From Rhodocyclaceae bacterium (GTDB lineage: Bacteria > Pseudomonadota > Gammaproteobacteria > Burkholderiales > Rhodocyclaceae), in NCBI GenBank assembly GCA_030652245.1, contig JAUSBB010000169.1, forward strand, positions 1-37,424: a stretch of DNA of 37,424 bases, written 5' to 3'. Shown in pieces: positions 34,978 through 37,424 of this stretch; position 1 is the stretch's first letter, and the number at the start of each line of letters is the position of its first letter. A program made the position numbers and the translations under genes. The notes under the pieces were generated by a model. That model was not told the origin of the DNA. It did no database searches and saw nothing but the letters and a program-made list of their open reading frames with translations.

Positions 34978-36603
34978 ATGTTGCGCACGCGTTCTGCTGT
35001 CGCATTGTTTGCGGGGGCTCTGTTGGGAGTCGTGTTATCAGTTACAAATCTGGCGCAGGCTACGGTCGCGCCTCAGACTAAATCGAGCCCGACGGCTGAT
35101 CACAGTAAATTCAAAGAGTTGCAGAAGCAGTTCAAGACCGGTCCCGAGGTCACCAAGGCTTGTCTCTCCTGCCACACCGAGGCCGCCAAGCAGGTGCATC
35201 GCACCAAGCACTGGACCTGGGAATTCATCAATACCGAGAAAAACCAGAAGCTGGGCAAGAAGAACGTGCTCAACAACTTCTGCATCTCCATCCCGAACAA
35301 CCAGCAGTACTGTACCAACTGCCACGTTGGTTACGGCTGGAAGGACAAGAACTTCGATTTCACCGTCGAGGAAAACGTCGATTGCCTGGTCTGCCACGAC
35401 ACGACACTCACCTATGTGAAGCAGCCCGGCATGGCCGGTCATGTGGTGGGCGAGGAAATGGAGTTTCCGAAAGGCTCGGGCAAGATTCTCAAGCCGATCA
35501 ATCTCTCCAAGATCGCCCAGGCTGTCGGCAAGTCCAGCCGTGAAACCTGCGGCAACTGCCACTTCTTCGGCGGCGGCGGCGATGGCGTCAAGCATGGCGA
35601 CCTGGATAGTTCGCTCTTCGCGCCCGAGGCTGACGTGGATGTCCACATGGCTGTCGATGGCCTCAATTTCAACTGCGGTACCTGCCACCAGACATCGAGC
35701 CACGACGTGCCGGGCAGCCGCTATACGCCGACGGCCAAGGACAAGGGCGGTGTGCAGATTCGCGGCAAGAGCGAAGGTGAAAACCCCGCCACCTGCGTCG
35801 CCTGCCACGACACGAAGCCGCACAAGGCGGAGAAGAGCAAGCATGCAGCGCGTTTGAACAACCATGCCGAAAAGCTCGCCTGCCAGACCTGCCATATTCC
35901 GGCCTTTGCCCGTGGCGGTGTCGCCACCAAGATGCGCTGGGACTGGTCGACGGCGGGGAAGATGGATGCCGAGGGCAAGCCCATCGTCAAGAAGGACGAT
36001 CACGGCCATATTATTTATGAGTCAAGGAAAGGCGACTTCGTTGTTGCCGAGAACGTCAAGCCCGAGTATTACTGGTTCAACGGCGGGATCACCTACACGC
36101 TGCTTGGCGACAAGATCGAGAAGAACGACAAGCCGGTCGGCATCAACAAGATCGAGGGCAATGCGACCGATGGCAAGTCGATGATCTGGCCGTTCAAGGT
36201 CAGCCGCGGCACGCAACCCTACGATCCGGAAAACAAAACGCTGATCACGCCGCACACCACCGGTCCCAAGTCGGGTGGCGGCTACTGGACGAACTACGAC
36301 TGGGATCGGGCGGCCAGGCAAGGCATGGCGGACTCCGGCGCGCCGTTCTCCGGCAAGGTCGATTTCGTCTCGACCGAGATGTACTGGCCGATCGCTCACA
36401 TGGTGGCGCCCAAGGACAAGTCGGTGGGTTGCGCCGAGTGTCACGCCAAGGACGGGCGTCTTGCCGGCATCAAGGGCATCTACATTCCTGGCCGCGACGC
36501 CAACCCGCTGATCGACAAAGCCGCTTGGCTGCTTGCCCTGCTGACGCTGCTCGGCGTACTCGGGCATGCCGCGATCCGTATCTTTGCTAGCAAGAAACAT
36601 TGA
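34978..36603 (+). CDS. Membrane-anchored octaheme cytochrome c (tetrathionate reductase-like family)
   Basis: A 541-residue periplasmic multiheme cytochrome. An N-terminal signal helix (about residues 7-28) precedes eight CxxCH sites starting at C62, C112, C136, C191, C233, C273, C302 and C485, and a C-terminal membrane helix (about 515-535). Order, spacing and length resemble the octaheme tetrathionate reductase (OTR) family; Shewanella OTR reduces tetrathionate, nitrite and hydroxylamine in vitro. Unlike soluble OTR it carries a membrane anchor. The next gene, 10 bases downstream, is a b-type cytochrome that can link it to the quinone pool. In this sulfur context it may interconvert thiosulfate and tetrathionate, or handle nitrogen compounds. 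Substrate is not certain. Confidence 0.88.
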   Translation: MLRTRSAVALFAGALLGVVLSVTNLAQATVAPQTKSSPTADHSKFKELQKQFKTGPEVTKACLSCHTEAAKQVHRTKHWTWEFINTEKNQKLGKKNVLNNFCISIPNNQQYCTNCHVGYGWKDKNFDFTVEENVDCLVCHDTTLTYVKQPGMAGHVVGEEMEFPKGSGKILKPINLSKIAQAVGKSSRETCGNCHFFGGGGDGVKHGDLDSSLFAPEADVDVHMAVDGLNFNCGTCHQTSSHDVPGSRYTPTAKDKGGVQIRGKSEGENPATCVACHDTKPHKAEKSKHAARLNNHAEKLACQTCHIPAFARGGVATKMRWDWSTAGKMDAEGKPIVKKDDHGHIIYESRKGDFVVAENVKPEYYWFNGGITYTLLGDKIEKNDKPVGINKIEGNATDGKSMIWPFKVSRGTQPYDPENKTLITPHTTGPKSGGGYWTNYDWDRAARQGMADSGAPFSGKVDFVSTEMYWPIAHMVAPKDKSVGCAECHAKDGRLAGIKGIYIPGRDANPLIDKAAWLLALLTLLGVLGHAAIRIFASKKH

Positions 36604-36613
36604 GGAGAGAGAG

Positions 36614-37210
36614 ATGGTTGAACGTGTATATATTTTCAAGCGATTCGAGCGCTTCTGGCATTGGGCTCAAGCCGCGCTGATCATGTTCCTGCTGCTCACC
36701 GGTTTCGAGATCCACGGCACCTACAGCAACTTCGGCTTTGAAAAAGCGGTGGAACTCCACACCATCGCCGCTTGGACGCTGGTCGGGTTGTGGACCTTCG
36801 CGGTGTTCTGGCACTTCACCACCGGTGAGTGGAAGCAGTACATCCCGACCACCAAGCGGGTGACGGAGATGGTGCGCTTCTACGCTTTTGGTATCTTCAA
36901 GGGTGAGTCGCACCCGTTCAAGCAGACGGCGCTCTCCAAGCACAACCCGCTGCAGCGGCTGGCCTATCTCGGCGTGTTGCTCGTCATGAATCCGCTGATC
37001 TGGACTTCCGGCTGGTTCCTGCTGTTCTATGGCAACTGGGCGGCCTGGGGATTCCCCAACCTGAGCCTGGAACTGGTGGCCACCGCGCATGTCCTCGGCG
37101 CTTTCATGATCCTGCTGTTCCTCATCGTCCATGTGTATCTGACCACCACGGGCCACACGCCGCTGGCTCACATCAAGGCGATGATCACCGGCTGGGAAGA
37201 CAAGCACTGA
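36614..37210 (+). CDS. Membrane cytochrome b subunit, partner of the octaheme cytochrome
   Basis: A 198-residue protein with four membrane helices of the cytochrome b561/thiosulfate-reductase cytochrome b family. Likely heme-ligating histidines include H16 (FWHWAQ), H34, H49 and H67, and one or more of those in AHVLGA and LIVHVYLTTTGH. It would exchange electrons between quinones and the octaheme cytochrome. The ATG at 36614 has a GAGGAGAGAG site and starts 10 bases after the previous stop; an in-frame start at 36566 would overlap and is rejected. A terminator follows. Confidence 0.88.
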   Translation: MVERVYIFKRFERFWHWAQAALIMFLLLTGFEIHGTYSNFGFEKAVELHTIAAWTLVGLWTFAVFWHFTTGEWKQYIPTTKRVTEMVRFYAFGIFKGESHPFKQTALSKHNPLQRLAYLGVLLVMNPLIWTSGWFLLFYGNWAAWGFPNLSLELVATAHVLGAFMILLFLIVHVYLTTTGHTPLAHIKAMITGWEDKH

Positions 37211-37232
37211 AGATTTTTGCAAACCTAACAAG

Positions 37233-37264
37233 CAGAATCCCCGCCATGGCGGGGATTCTGTTTT
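37233..37264 (+). terminator. Terminator after the octaheme-cytochrome b operon
   Basis: CAGAATCCCCGCC, AT, GGCGGGGATTCTG: a perfect 13-bp dyad followed by TTTT. Confidence 0.9.
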
Positions 37265-37313
37265 ATGGCACCCGGTATTGATGCCGCCCCCATCAACGAG
37301 TCGTTCCGGAGAG

Positions 37314-37337
37314 CGCCGTCCCGCCAGCGCCGACTTT
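37314..37337 (+). repeat. Dispersed 24-bp repeat, copy D
   Basis: Exact copy that ends directly at the stop codon of the partial gene on the right, the same placement as copy A. Confidence 0.85.
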
Positions 37338-37424
37338 CTACCGATCCGTTTTGACCTTGCGGAACGCCCGCCAGATGGCGATGTCGTAGATGATTTTCAG
37401 CCCGCCGCAAATGACCAGCGGCGC
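37338..37424 (-). CDS. C-terminal end of an unidentified, probably membrane, protein
   Basis: Only the last 28 residues are in the window (ending LKIIYDIAIWRAFRKVKTDR then TAG). A hydrophobic stretch followed by a basic tail suggests the final membrane helix and cytoplasmic end of a transporter. The family cannot be named from this length. Confidence 0.55.
   Translation of the reverse strand, partial: APLVICGGLKIIYDIAIWRAFRKVKTDR

Overview
The window looks like chromosomal DNA from a sulfur-oxidising, chemolithoautotrophic betaproteobacterium (Rhodocyclales/Nitrosomonadales-like; the genus is a guess). The reasons are high GC content, a form II RubisCO with CbbR, CbbQ, CbbO and CbbY, a flavocytochrome c sulfide dehydrogenase, SoxYZ with YeeE/YedE-type permeases, and an octaheme cytochrome c. 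I see no tRNA, rRNA, CRISPR array, insertion sequence or phage gene.

Region 1 (1-6.5 kb, minus strand): a sensor kinase and an NtrC-type sigma-54 activator overlap by ATGA. Downstream lie a SulP anion transporter, a CBS-pair protein and a DASS/SLC13 permease that runs off the left edge. Region 2 (6.5-18.2 kb, plus strand): a strong -24/-12 (sigma-54) promoter with three upstream copies of a 16-bp repeat lies between the two-component genes and a second SulP gene. That gene is followed closely by a NuoM-like gene, a large DabA (DUF2309), a NuoL/DabB-like gene and two more NuoM-like genes. Stops and starts mostly overlap, so this reads as one inorganic-carbon uptake operon, probably switched on by the adjacent two-component system.

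Region 3 (18.2-20.9 kb, minus strand): a small unknown protein built from two repeats, a divergent beta-carbonic-anhydrase-like protein, and cbbR. Region 4 (21.0-27.6 kb, plus strand): cbbY, cbbM, cbbQ, cbbO and a plant-type FNR-like reductase. Near-identical 37-bp elements, probably CbbR operators, precede cbbY and cbbM.

Region 5 (27.6-37.2 kb): sulfur and electron-transfer genes. They are fccAB (minus), a YeeE permease with soxY and soxZ (plus), a triple-rhodanese lipoprotein, a second YeeE permease and a monoheme cytochrome c (minus), then an octaheme cytochrome c and a b-type cytochrome (plus). The right edge clips the end of an unidentified gene.

Together the genes describe an autotroph that oxidises reduced sulfur for electrons, pulls in and traps CO2/bicarbonate with SulP/DASS/DAB-type systems, and fixes it with a low-specificity form II RubisCO without any carboxysome genes in view. 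The most unusual items are the five-gene expanded DAB locus under apparent sigma-54 control, long hydrophilic insertions in both SulP proteins, and a 24-bp dispersed repeat with four intergenic copies and two in-frame copies inside dabA.
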